Made by a program: the position numbers and the translations under genes. From the NCBI GenBank assembly GCA_030374765.1, contig JARGXX010000098.1, positions 558,001-622,000 of the forward strand: 64,000 nucleotides of DNA, given 5' to 3'. Below the pieces are notes generated by a model that was given only the letters and a program-made list of their open reading frames with translations, did no database searches and had not been told where the DNA came from. Of this stretch, positions 13,025-22,103 are shown piece by piece. Within the stretch, counting starts at the first letter, position 1, and each line of letters opens with the position of its first letter. The DNA comes from Agarophyton chilense (taxonomy: Eukaryota > Rhodophyta > Florideophyceae > Gracilariales > Gracilariaceae).

Positions 13025-13476
13025 GCCGTGACGGTTGTGTAATATGTGTTAAGAGGTGCTCGAATTCTCCGCGGACTGCGCGGGAAAGAACGGAAGGGGC
13101 CCTACCGACACGGAAACCCCGTGATCAGGTTTGACACACGGCGAGAGCCATCACCGTGTTCGGTTGACCTTTCTCCGGACATGCTACTTCCACCACGAAG
13201 TTTCGGGGAGTCCGCGTGCATTTAGAAGAAGTACAATCCAGCCGATACGGTACGAGAAGAGAAAGAAAAGGTGGAGGGAAGGAAGACGAATGGAAACGAT
13301 GAAACCAGAAATGTTCGGCGCAAAGAAGGAGAAGATGTGGAGTTTTCCCCGATGAGGTATGAAGTTCGCGCACTCTATGCGCACAAAGGAGAATGCAACA
13401 AAACCGATTCGTACACGAACTCCCGAGCAATCGGGGGAACTCTTAATGGAAGCGTAATTGCTAAGCCGTTACGAAC
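13025..13476. other. Remnant sequence with no identifiable gene
   Basis: This should correspond to the region 5' of the antisense ORF. Short ORFs on both strands show no domain. Nothing further can be assigned. Confidence 0.4.
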
Positions 13477-14206
13477 GACCACGAGGGATGAACCTCAAGC
13501 GCCATGATGGTTGTCAAAACCGTTCGGCTCATCGCGTGGCGTCACCAAACGGTATAGTGCATCCCTCACTGGCCGTTGTTGAACTGTAGTGCACCACACT
13601 GGCGAACGCACTAATGTACAGCCACGGGGCGTGGATTTAGCCAAGAGGGAGATCTATAGTATAGTGCGCAGCACCGATGAAGTAATCCTGCCTTGTGTTG
13701 GGCCTGGAGGGTTACCGGCATGCACTGTGTACTACAGTGGTTTAGTTATCACTCAGCTTAGCTTTTCGCTAATGTAGTACTAGTTAGATAGGATTAAGTA
13801 GATAGGGAGTCGCACCTAAAGTGCACCTCCCCGTGGTCACTTGGCGAGAAGCGCCACAGACTAGTCGGGTGACCGGTGAGATATATATCTTAACTGAGCG
13901 TAACCACAACGGTAGCTATTGTGAAGTCAAGCACCTACTGGACTTCTTCTACACCTTTTGGTTTCTACAGTCGACCATAAAGATAAGAGTAGTGTTCTTA
14001 CGGGTTTCCGGACCCGCGTGCGCTATGCATCACCGTCTACCAACGTGGTCTCAGTACAAATGCCGTTCCTGTTACACCCTTTAGAGGCTGGTGCTGTCAT
14101 ACCTTACAGATATTTTCAATCTCCTCCCCCAAGGTCGAGCCCATCGCGCGCTCTCTTGAACCGTCATGTCATACACGCCTTTGATACCGTTTTTGTTTGT
14201 ACCACA
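13477..14206 (+). repeat. LTR-like repeat B, plus copy
   Basis: Homologous in inverted orientation to 2536-3268; ends TTGTACCACA at 14,206. The true 5' boundary is uncertain because the minus copy is truncated. It could be the 3' LTR of an element ending here or a solo LTR. It does not match repeat A, so it is not simply the partner of 3269-4049. Confidence 0.55.
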
Positions 14207-15750
14207 TGAACGAGAGATTTAAATTTGCTGCAACTTTTACTTTCAATAAGATGACAAAAAAATATTTTCTATTGTAGTATTTACATGAGTCGGAAAACGT
14301 TGATAGAAAAGACTGGAATATTGCTATTAAAGTACCGCCCAGTGTTGCTTTGCCGCCATCGAAGGGACTGTTTATTATGAGTTGAAGTTTTTTGTGCTTT
14401 CAAAACATTTTGCTTCTGTTGTAGAAAACATTATAGTCTACAAGACCGTATTTGACAAGCAGATCTTTTTTTCAAATATACGATAAACTGTAGATACAAC
14501 CCTGTTGTACGACTAGTACAAGTCCAAATAGTTAGCATCTTCCAAAAGCCGTACTGTCACAAAAAGTATTACAGCAGGAGAAAACGCACTAGCAACCTCT
14601 AAATATTGTCTCTTTATACATTTAAGTGATACAAATAACACCTAATGCAGTAAAAAAAGTTGGGTTTTATTTAGCCAATACATAAATGTAAATATGAAGT
14701 CTAGTAGTCCAAAGATGTGTCTGCAATAATCACAGGGAGGCCGTAGACAGATATGGATTTATTCAATCAGCGACTGACTTTTTGTCGTGCACTTCAGAAC
14801 AGTGCACGCAATATAGAAAGCTACGTTGCGGGACCATTACTTGTGTTTTCCGCGAGGTGGCGGCTTTAGTAAACAAAAAAGCTGCAAGAGTTTGATAGTG
14901 CGTTCACGTTGACGATTATTCTGGCTGGGTGTCAAGCAGCTGACGAACTCTCAGTCATGCATGTGCAAACTCTCATGTTATGAATGTGATTGATTTTTAA
15001 CGCCCTTGTTTCGAAAACTGAGAGAACGTTTTTAATTCTGGAAAGCGGTAATTCACAAATCACAAACTCTCTTGTTACCATCTTCGTCAACTCGTCGAAC
15101 GGCCCTTATATTTTTGTCGAACACTGGGTGCATCTGAAAACGCCCACTTTCCCAGGATCCCAAGAAAAAATACCGACACGGAGGCAGGAGAAGCCTTTGA
15201 ACTTGCACAGGCTTCCCTGGAACCGTTCTCGAATTTTTCAGAGCCATGCTGATGGTGCGTAAAATGCTCAAGCTGGCCGCGCCTCTGCTTGGATGCAATA
15301 AACCTTTCCGTTAAATCCTGATTTCGGTGTTTCAGAATCCCAGAAGCGTTAGAAAAAGACTACGAATGTGGCATAACCTTGAGCGAACAAACATGACGAT
15401 TAAGGCAATCGATAATACACAAGAAAATGGTGAGAGCGATGAACACTCCTTCTACAAAAACAATTAAAGTAGCAGCGACAAAGGAATATTTCCTCCAAAA
15501 CCAGCATGTCGAAATCCGAATGCTTAAAAACAAAACGTTCCGAATACACCAAGTTCAAAACCGGCTGGAAACCGAAGAAAACATGAAACTACAGTGAGAA
15601 AGATGTAGATGTCCTCCTGGACCACGTCGAACACCACGAACCAACGGGTGCAAATCGTGGGCTCGAGTGTGTAAGGACTTTAACTCGTATGCGCGAAAAA
15701 AATAACAGACCCCAGCATCAGCAGGAGAGTGTGAAAAAAAGTTTGATGAA
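14207..15750. other. Gene-poor AT-rich spacer
   Basis: No ORF here has a recognisable domain. The only definable item is the 39-bp motif at 15,125-15,163, listed separately. Confidence 0.5.
15125..15163 (+). promoter_or_regulatory. 39-bp conserved motif, copy 1
   Basis: A 39-bp stretch from TGGGTGCATC to ATCCCAA with a core GAAAACGCCCACTTTCCCAG occurs here and, in inverted orientation, at 47,755-47,793 with 37 of 39 bases identical. The second copy sits about 180 bp upstream of the PAK1IP1-like start codon. It may be a shared promoter element or the end of a small dispersed repeat. Confidence 0.45.
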
Positions 15751-16236
15751 ATGATGTACGATAAGAAGAAGAGCGGAGATCCGATCTGTCCACCCCCGAT
15801 TCGCCGTGCGAAGCAAATTCAAGATCAGATACTCTCGAAGATGATTTCAGTTACCTATAATAGCAATTTGAATTCCGAACTCATGGTTCAATTCACAAAT
15901 GTAAATAACAATTCGAAATTGGACAAAGAGAACTGTAGCGCGGAAGCACAAGAAAACATATATGCCATTCGACCGTTGCAACGGAAAAAACGACCTCTCA
16001 CAAACCCACATGCTTCATTGTCAAAGCGCTTCGGAATTGAATTAGTGGAGAGCATAACAAAAATGACCACGTCTATTACCGACCTTGTGGATGCACAAAT
16101 ACAGAGAGAGAATCGAGAAGTCTCTGCACAAAATGATCTAGAACTACTGGTGTCCCAATTAATCGAGAAGGAAATTGAACGTGTGCTTGGATCCAAGAAG
16201 CAAGCTTGTGATCGTCGTGATGATGTCCAGCAGTAG
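15751..16236 (+). CDS. Hypothetical 161-aa protein
   Basis: ATG-initiated ORF, not recognised. The C-terminal half looks helical or coiled-coil (SITDLVDAQIQRENREVSAQNDLELLVSQLIEKEIERVL); a basic RKKRP patch precedes it. It could be the last exon of a larger gene, since coding-like sequence with broken frames lies upstream, or a transposon remnant. I cannot assign a role. Confidence 0.3.
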   Translation: MMYDKKKSGDPICPPPIRRAKQIQDQILSKMISVTYNSNLNSELMVQFTNVNNNSKLDKENCSAEAQENIYAIRPLQRKKRPLTNPHASLSKRFGIELVESITKMTTSITDLVDAQIQRENREVSAQNDLELLVSQLIEKEIERVLGSKKQACDRRDDVQQ

Positions 16237-17389
16237 TAGCACCTTGCAGAAATGTACGTACCACATCTGTACTCGGCATCGCCTCTACCCGATGCTGTTT
16301 TTTATTTGTTACGTATGTTACTTGTTCGTGAATGATATTCGTGTTGACCGATGCATTGTACTGATGTCCTCTCGCCATAGCTCCGACCCCCACCTCCCCA
16401 AATCCTTCTGCTTCATGTAAGCGTTATGCTGCCGTCCATTAAAAATAGAATTAAAATCATGAGTACGATACGATTTGAGCCCCGTTTCGCATCAGCGACA
16501 CACAAGCCAAAGAATCATATGAATACCGGCCTTCATTCTTTGCATATCTTCCTTCTCTAGGCAAATCTCTGAAGTTGGGTTAGCAGGTCTCTGTCTGTCA
16601 TACGGAACGCCGCCTCCGTCCGCCTGGTAATATTTACAGCTAGAATTTGATGCGAGGTGAAAGCCATCAGAGATCCATGCCTCTGTTTTGACTAACACTG
16701 AGATGAACTTATACTTTTGGGCTGAGTGCTGCATGCCCTCAACTGGAAATGGTTAATATGACAATAGGAGAATGTTCAGCCTTGCAAACGTGTACCGCGT
16801 GAGGCGTGTACAAACAGTGCATCCAAGCGGTACACCAAAACACTGCGTCTACCGTCACAAAACGATCCGCACGCTGGTCAGCGTCCGCCATCGTCCGCCG
16901 CATGGCGTTGGCCTCGCTTATCCTTGGAGCGAAAATATATGTGGAGACACACTCGATACAAACAAACAGACGCTTGAAAAACATCTGCTCGAAAAAGTTG
17001 TGATCTTAAACCAAAAACAGGCCATACATGATTATACTGAAACGATTTGTGATACGGTAAGACAGCTCATGATTTCCTTAACACTAGCGGTGGGATTGGA
17101 CCGAATTTGGATGATGTAACGTATGGTAGAGTTGTATTCACCTTTGGGTTTGAAGTTGGTTTGTCAGGAAAAGACTAGTTTAAGAACGATACTGATTCAA
17201 TCGCAGATGGTATTGATTAAGGAAGATTAAGAATGGTGACGTTAGCAAGAGGTTGCAAAATGATCTGGACACAAGAGCTTTGGGCGCTAGCACGAAGTTG
17301 CAACGTGATCTGGAGAGAAGGGCTTCGGATACGCACTGCAATCGTGCAATATTTGTACGTGTCACCAGGCGTTCCATATCTGTTGAAGC
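16237..17389. other. Spacer with one unsupported small ORF
   Basis: An ORF at 16,772-17,119 (115 aa) has no recognisable domain. Otherwise there is only a short imperfect duplication of GTTGCAA...GATCTGGA at about 17,250-17,315. I see no gene I can support. Confidence 0.35.
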
Positions 17390-18499
17390 ATGCACGATAA
17401 AATAGAACGACATGTGTTTGTAAACATGGCGCCAGGACAAGGAAAGATGGTGTGTGGTGACATGGCAAAAGAGGATTTAGCGGCCACTTCATCTCAGTTG
17501 TACCGTGCAATGATCCGCGTTGAAGGCGAGTTAGCGTCGGTTGTTGAGCAGGTGAGTAACGTTTCGATACAGAAAGTGAACGGAAGATATGGACATGTTT
17601 CACGTGGGACTGGGTTCATGTCGTAGTTCGATGATGCGGTTGGGGGTAGTGGAAAGGCCTCTTCTGCGATCAAACGCGACGCTATCACACCATCTACGGC
17701 TGTTGCTTCTCCGTTTCATGGTATAACAAGAGCGACGTTTATATCACGGCTCCGTGCGTCCGTCGCTTCTGTTTGTCGATTTTTGTTCCAAACCTACCAC
17801 CAGAATCGCTCCTAAGGGCTCTGAATGCGGATCGAATAGCCGTGGTTGGCGCATCTGCACGTTATCGCGTAAAAGAAGCAGGTAATGTACAACTCCGTGG
17901 CAGTCAGAGCGGACGGCTTCCGACACGGACTTGTAGGGATTATGGGTGCTGCGGGCACTGGCATACGGCCATTCACACGACGTGCGGCAGGGGTGCAACG
18001 CTGCGTGATGACGGACGGTTGCAGAAAGGGGAGTTTACGGCGACGCGGTGGCTGCCGTTGCGAATGCAACGAAGACGGAATTCGGACCGTTGCCGTTTGT
18101 AATTTCGCTCGTTTTCTGGGGTCACATACCGTTCGAATCGCGCCCGCCGTCATGTGGCACTGCGCCACAAAGCTCTCACACCTTCATCGTATGTGCGACT
18201 CTATACGTGTTGCCATCAAGAGGCGAAACACAACGCTGAAAACTGGTTTGGAGTTATGTTTGCTTTCTATGCTCCTCGCTGGACAAACTCGGTGTTTGAG
18301 GGTTATCTTCCCTTTCCTCCTAGCGTCGTGCAAACGGTATGGAGTCGAGTCGCTCCTCCGCCATGCCTTTAAATCAACGGTTCTCAGGCAGCTCGCCATG
18401 AGAGCTAGTTTCTTCACCGAGTATCATACCCAACTCAACGGAATAGTAACTGCTGTCAACAAGTCTGTCCCTCTGCTTGGATTAGAGAATTCTGCCTGA
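17390..18499 (+). pseudogene. Coding-like remnant of unknown family
   Basis: Several plus-strand frames look partly protein-like in succession: 17,390-17,760 (MAKEDLAATSSQLYRAM...), 17,773-17,880 (LPPESLLRALNADRIAVVGASARYRV), 18,048-18,239 (ATKTEFGPLPFVISLVFWGH) and 18,240-18,372 (NWFGVMFAFYAPRWTNSVFEG). No single frame is open throughout. This could be a decayed gene or a multi-exon gene whose splice sites I could not fix. No family is recognised. Confidence 0.25.
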
Positions 18500-19081
18500 T
18501 AGATTGGTGATCCCACAATCTGTATTAACGTTTCCTTTGGTTTCCAGGTGATGATGTATTTAAATCTTTCGTTTATCTATTTGGTGGATGTTTTTGCTGC
18601 ATCAATATTGTTGGAAGAAAATAGTCCGACCCTTTCTTTTCAATCTGCTACACTCTAGCAGACAACTCCCTCTCGTTGAATCTCGATTATTTCCATGCTC
18701 TGACCATTCGATGTTCTCGCTTTTTTTTAATTTCAGTCTTCTTGCACAGATTGCTACCCCTCACATCATGCATCTTGAAAACCCGAGACGGCCTTCAACT
18801 ATCAAATATCTCTTGCCTATTCTTCTCCTCCCGCCATTATTTGCACCTAGATTGAACCGTCCCCCCTCCAATCTTGCCAACTCCCATTGCCCCCGCTAGC
18901 TTCTCATTTTACAGTAACGTATCCCTCGACCCCAAATGCCTGAGAACGCCTGCTCACTATTATCGCATACGCTCGGATGTCGAACTGAAAATACGAACTT
19001 TCCCTGTTCACGACTGCAATTGATCCCCGTTCGTCTGGTCGAAGCTTTGGAGTATACGGTTTTCTGATTGGGAGTGTGCCT
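18500..19081. other. Flanking DNA left of the large transposon
   Basis: No gene or repeat identified. Sequence 19,082-19,085 (ACGT) directly abuts the transposon end and matches the 4 bp on its other side. Confidence 0.5.
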
Positions 19082-19085
19082 ACGT

Positions 19086-19105
19086 CAGTGTTCTCGGAAT
19101 GCTAG
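19086..19105 (+). repeat. Left terminal inverted repeat of the large transposon
   Basis: CAGTGTTCTCGGAATGCTAG, 19 of 20 bases matching the reverse complement of 37,025-37,044. Subterminal CTAG-containing motifs follow up to about 19,280. Confidence 0.8.
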
Positions 19106-19301
19106 TTCAGTGGTAAAAAAAGGACGAATTGAAATGACCGAAAAACCCCTGAATTTATCCAAATTTGGAGGTGTTTACTTCCGAAATTATTTTCATTCGT
19201 TCATTAGTGCTAGTTTGTATGGGAAGGAAAACTAGCACATATCTGCAGTTTTTCTAGTTTTGATGGAGGTAAAACTAGCGTGAATCTTTCTGTCGCCGCA
19301 G

Positions 19302-22016
19302 TTTAGGTCCATTGGTTTCGCCCCCTCCACCATCTTCGATCCCCACAAACGCTTCTCCGCAACCCTCTTCCAGAAAGACGCAATCCATGTCCTCAAACAA
19401 CAGCTCGCCCTCGCACACTTCAAGAACACCTTTTTCCACCCCATCTCCCAAACATCCGCCTCCGGCTCCCCCACCTTCGCACACCCCATGGCAGCCACCC
19501 TCGGCTCAAAAGTCGTCCCCGCACTCAAGACCGCCATCATGCAGTCCACAAAAGATAACATCGTCTGGCATCTCCCTCACTCCACCGGTATCGACTCCTT
19601 CATCGGCCTCGTCCAAATCTACTCCCACAAGTCCTCTACCTCTCTCAAATCTTCTTCCATCACCTCCTACCCCCTCCACATCACCCTTCTCAACTTCTCC
19701 AACTTCTTTCGCCGCAAATGCATCTCCGACAATCTCACACTCCTCGGCTATCTTCCCACCTCCTTCACCCCAATCAATCCTTCTCCAGATGCAGATATCA
19801 TCACTCATTCCTCCTCCATCCCTCGCCAAACAAAAATGGAACTCGTACAGCAGACCATCTCCTCCCTCCTTCAACCTCTCTTCTCTTCCGCCCTCCCCGG
19901 TTTCCCTTTCCGCGACGCAGGCGGCGTTCTTCGTCAATGCCACCCCATCATCGCCAGCTACTGCGCAGACGTTCCTGAGGCAAAGGATATTCTCGCCATC
20001 TTCCAAGGCACCCGCCCCCAGCACCCCTGCCACAGATGCTCTGTCCCTCGCTCACAACTCCACCAACACTCTCACGCCCATCCCCCTCGATCTCTTCCCC
20101 TCACCCTTGCAGCCCGCAACAAACAATTCACCCTCCTCAAGGACTCCGAAGCAGCTCTCCTCGCCCGCAAGCCAAGAGTCTCGCGCAACTTCAAGGAACA
20201 AGCTCTCCAAGCACTCCACTCCCTCTCCCTCGCAAAATACCCCTCCCTCTTCGAGTCTTACCCCCCTTTCAACATCACCCCCCTCCTCACCCCATACAAC
20301 ATCTTCCCCTTCGAACCCCTCCACAACTTCCACCTCGGCGTTTCCAAACTCATCAAGCTCGCCGCCATCGAACGTCTCAGATCAGAACACCTCTTCACCA
20401 CCATCAGCTCCACAAACTCCCGCCGTTCCTTCCACTCCGTCCGCACCTCCATCCTAAAGCACTCCAACTTCATCCTCACCGCCATCGAAAATCATTCCCC
20501 AGCTACCGGCCTCCACATCGACTTCTCTACTTCCGAAAGCGGGCAGTCCCTCAACGGCTTCTTCACAACTGACGGCGTCCGCCGCATGCTAGAAGCAAAA
20601 GACTACTGCGCCCTCGACATGGCCTTCCCCTTCATCGGCGCCTTCTTCGACCGCTGCTGTGACGAAGCCAATTCCGCTCCCATCACAACTGTCTTCTCCA
20701 AGTACACAGACCTCCTCCTCACCTCCATGTGCTACAACTCCGTCCCCGAATGGACCACTTCTCTTCTTGCCAAACTCGCCTCTCAAATCCATTCCTTCAA
20801 GCACAGAGCTGTCGATGTTCTCGGTCCATACCATACCTCCAACCTTGGCACCCTCAAATTCCACCTCCTCGATCACATCGTAGATGACATTAGACGCTTT
20901 GGGCGTCTCCACTTCAACGATGCAGGCATCTTCGAACAAGCCCATACCCTCTTCAAAGCACATTACTCCCGAACCTCCAAGCGCAGACCCACCGCGCACA
21001 ACGAAACCATCCGTGCCATCGAACGCTCCGATGCCGTCAACAATTGGATTTCTCTCTCCGCTGATCCTTCCGTCACCTCATCCTCCCATGCCCCTCCTCC
21101 TCCCTTCCAAGCCCGCAAACCAGGTTTCGTCCGTGATGGCAAGCACACTTCCTTTTCCGATCTCATCACCGCTCACAAATTCCTTCGAGCAAACCCCCAC
21201 TCAACAATCTCTTCCCTTCAGGACCTCTTCTCCCCAGACACTATCGCCATCATCTCACAGATTGGAACCCTCGCACTCCCCTCCTTCGTCACACTCACAC
21301 TCGAAACACTAGCTCTCAACCAGGACTCCCCCACTCTCCGCCAAACCCGTCTCACATTCGTCAATTCCGCATACGTCGTCGGCGGCTTCACCCCAACCCT
21401 AGACGACTACATCGCCGATCGAAACGAGCTCGCCGTCAAAGATCCCCCTCTCCCACTCATTCAACGTATCTTCGCTGCTCCCTCCTTCGGTGCCTCTCAA
21501 ACCCCAAAGTTCTCCCACATCCTCGTTGCCGGTTCCAGCTTCTCCAACCCCACTCCCACCGCCTGGGTCTGCAAGCTCAACTCTCTTCTTCGCTTCACCA
21601 CCCCTTCTTCCCCTCCCACTCATAACGAGTTCGCCTTCGTTCAGTTCCTCGAACTCGTTCCACCTCGGGATCAAGTCGATGTCTCTCTCAATTGCATCTG
21701 CCTCCGATGGGCAACAGTCGACGAACAAAACCACACCGCCCACCCCCTTCCTATCTCAAACACTTCCAACTCCGACAACGTCTCCCCCTGGTTCGGCCTC
21801 GTACCATCCTCTTCCATTCTCGGCCCCGTTCATGTACTTCGCCAAAACTACCCCGCACCCCCTTTCACCCCTCGATTGCAGTGGCGCTTCCATCGATTTT
21901 ACCTCAACAGATTCTACCGAGACCCAACTGCCAAGCCCTACTTCTCCAACACCACCACTGGTGGCACAACACCACCACTGGGTGGCACCCATAATAATAC
22001 CTCCCAAGGCACATGA
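19302..22016 (+). CDS. Plavaka/KDZ-like transposase
   Basis: Open from 19,302 to the TGA at 22,014-22,016. The first ATG in frame is at 19,488 (842 aa), but the ~60 codons before it look coding (DPHKRFSATLFQ, LALAHFKNTFFHP), so a short 5' exon joined at the CCGCAG acceptor ending 19,301 is likely; I could not fix its donor. Family landmarks: VQIYSHKSSTSL, YPLHITLLNFSNFFRRK...LLGYLPT, HPIIASYCADVPEAKDILAIF followed by PCHRC, FEPLHNFHLGVSKLIK, and KFHLLDHIVDDIRRFG...FEQAHTLFKAHYSRTSKR. This order matches transposases of Plavaka and related CACTA-type elements. Where relatives have an Asp in the first motif (YxDKT-like) this copy has His, so activity is doubtful if that Asp is catalytic. AATAAA at 22,020 follows the stop; the gene converges on the 910-aa gene. 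Confidence 0.75.
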   Translation, partial: FRSIGFAPSTIFDPHKRFSATLFQKDAIHVLKQQLALAHFKNTFFHPISQTSASGSPTFAHPMAATLGSKVVPALKTAIMQSTKDNIVWHLPHSTGIDSFIGLVQIYSHKSSTSLKSSSITSYPLHITLLNFSNFFRRKCISDNLTLLGYLPTSFTPINPSPDADIITHSSSIPRQTKMELVQQTISSLLQPLFSSALPGFPFRDAGGVLRQCHPIIASYCADVPEAKDILAIFQGTRPQHPCHRCSVPRSQLHQHSHAHPPRSLPLTLAARNKQFTLLKDSEAALLARKPRVSRNFKEQALQALHSLSLAKYPSLFESYPPFNITPLLTPYNIFPFEPLHNFHLGVSKLIKLAAIERLRSEHLFTTISSTNSRRSFHSVRTSILKHSNFILTAIENHSPATGLHIDFSTSESGQSLNGFFTTDGVRRMLEAKDYCALDMAFPFIGAFFDRCCDEANSAPITTVFSKYTDLLLTSMCYNSVPEWTTSLLAKLASQIHSFKHRAVDVLGPYHTSNLGTLKFHLLDHIVDDIRRFGRLHFNDAGIFEQAHTLFKAHYSRTSKRRPTAHNETIRAIERSDAVNNWISLSADPSVTSSSHAPPPPFQARKPGFVRDGKHTSFSDLITAHKFLRANPHSTISSLQDLFSPDTIAIISQIGTLALPSFVTLTLETLALNQDSPTLRQTRLTFVNSAYVVGGFTPTLDDYIADRNELAVKDPPLPLIQRIFAAPSFGASQTPKFSHILVAGSSFSNPTPTAWVCKLNSLLRFTTPSSPPTHNEFAFVQFLELVPPRDQVDVSLNCICLRWATVDEQNHTAHPLPISNTSNSDNVSPWFGLVPSSSILGPVHVLRQNYPAPPFTPRLQWRFHRFYLNRFYRDPTAKPYFSNTTTGGTTPPLGGTHNNTSQGT

Positions 22017-22103
22017 TCCAATAAAACAGTCACCGCTACTTTTCTTCCATAGCCGACCCCCATCTTGCTCCACCTCCTTACCCCCTTATGCCCCCGTACC
22101 TTA

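Noticed and set aside
19312-20457. 381-aa Ser/Pro-rich plus-strand ORF
   Set aside because: It overlaps the transposase in another frame; low-complexity composition and no domain mark it as a shadow of the C-rich coding strand.
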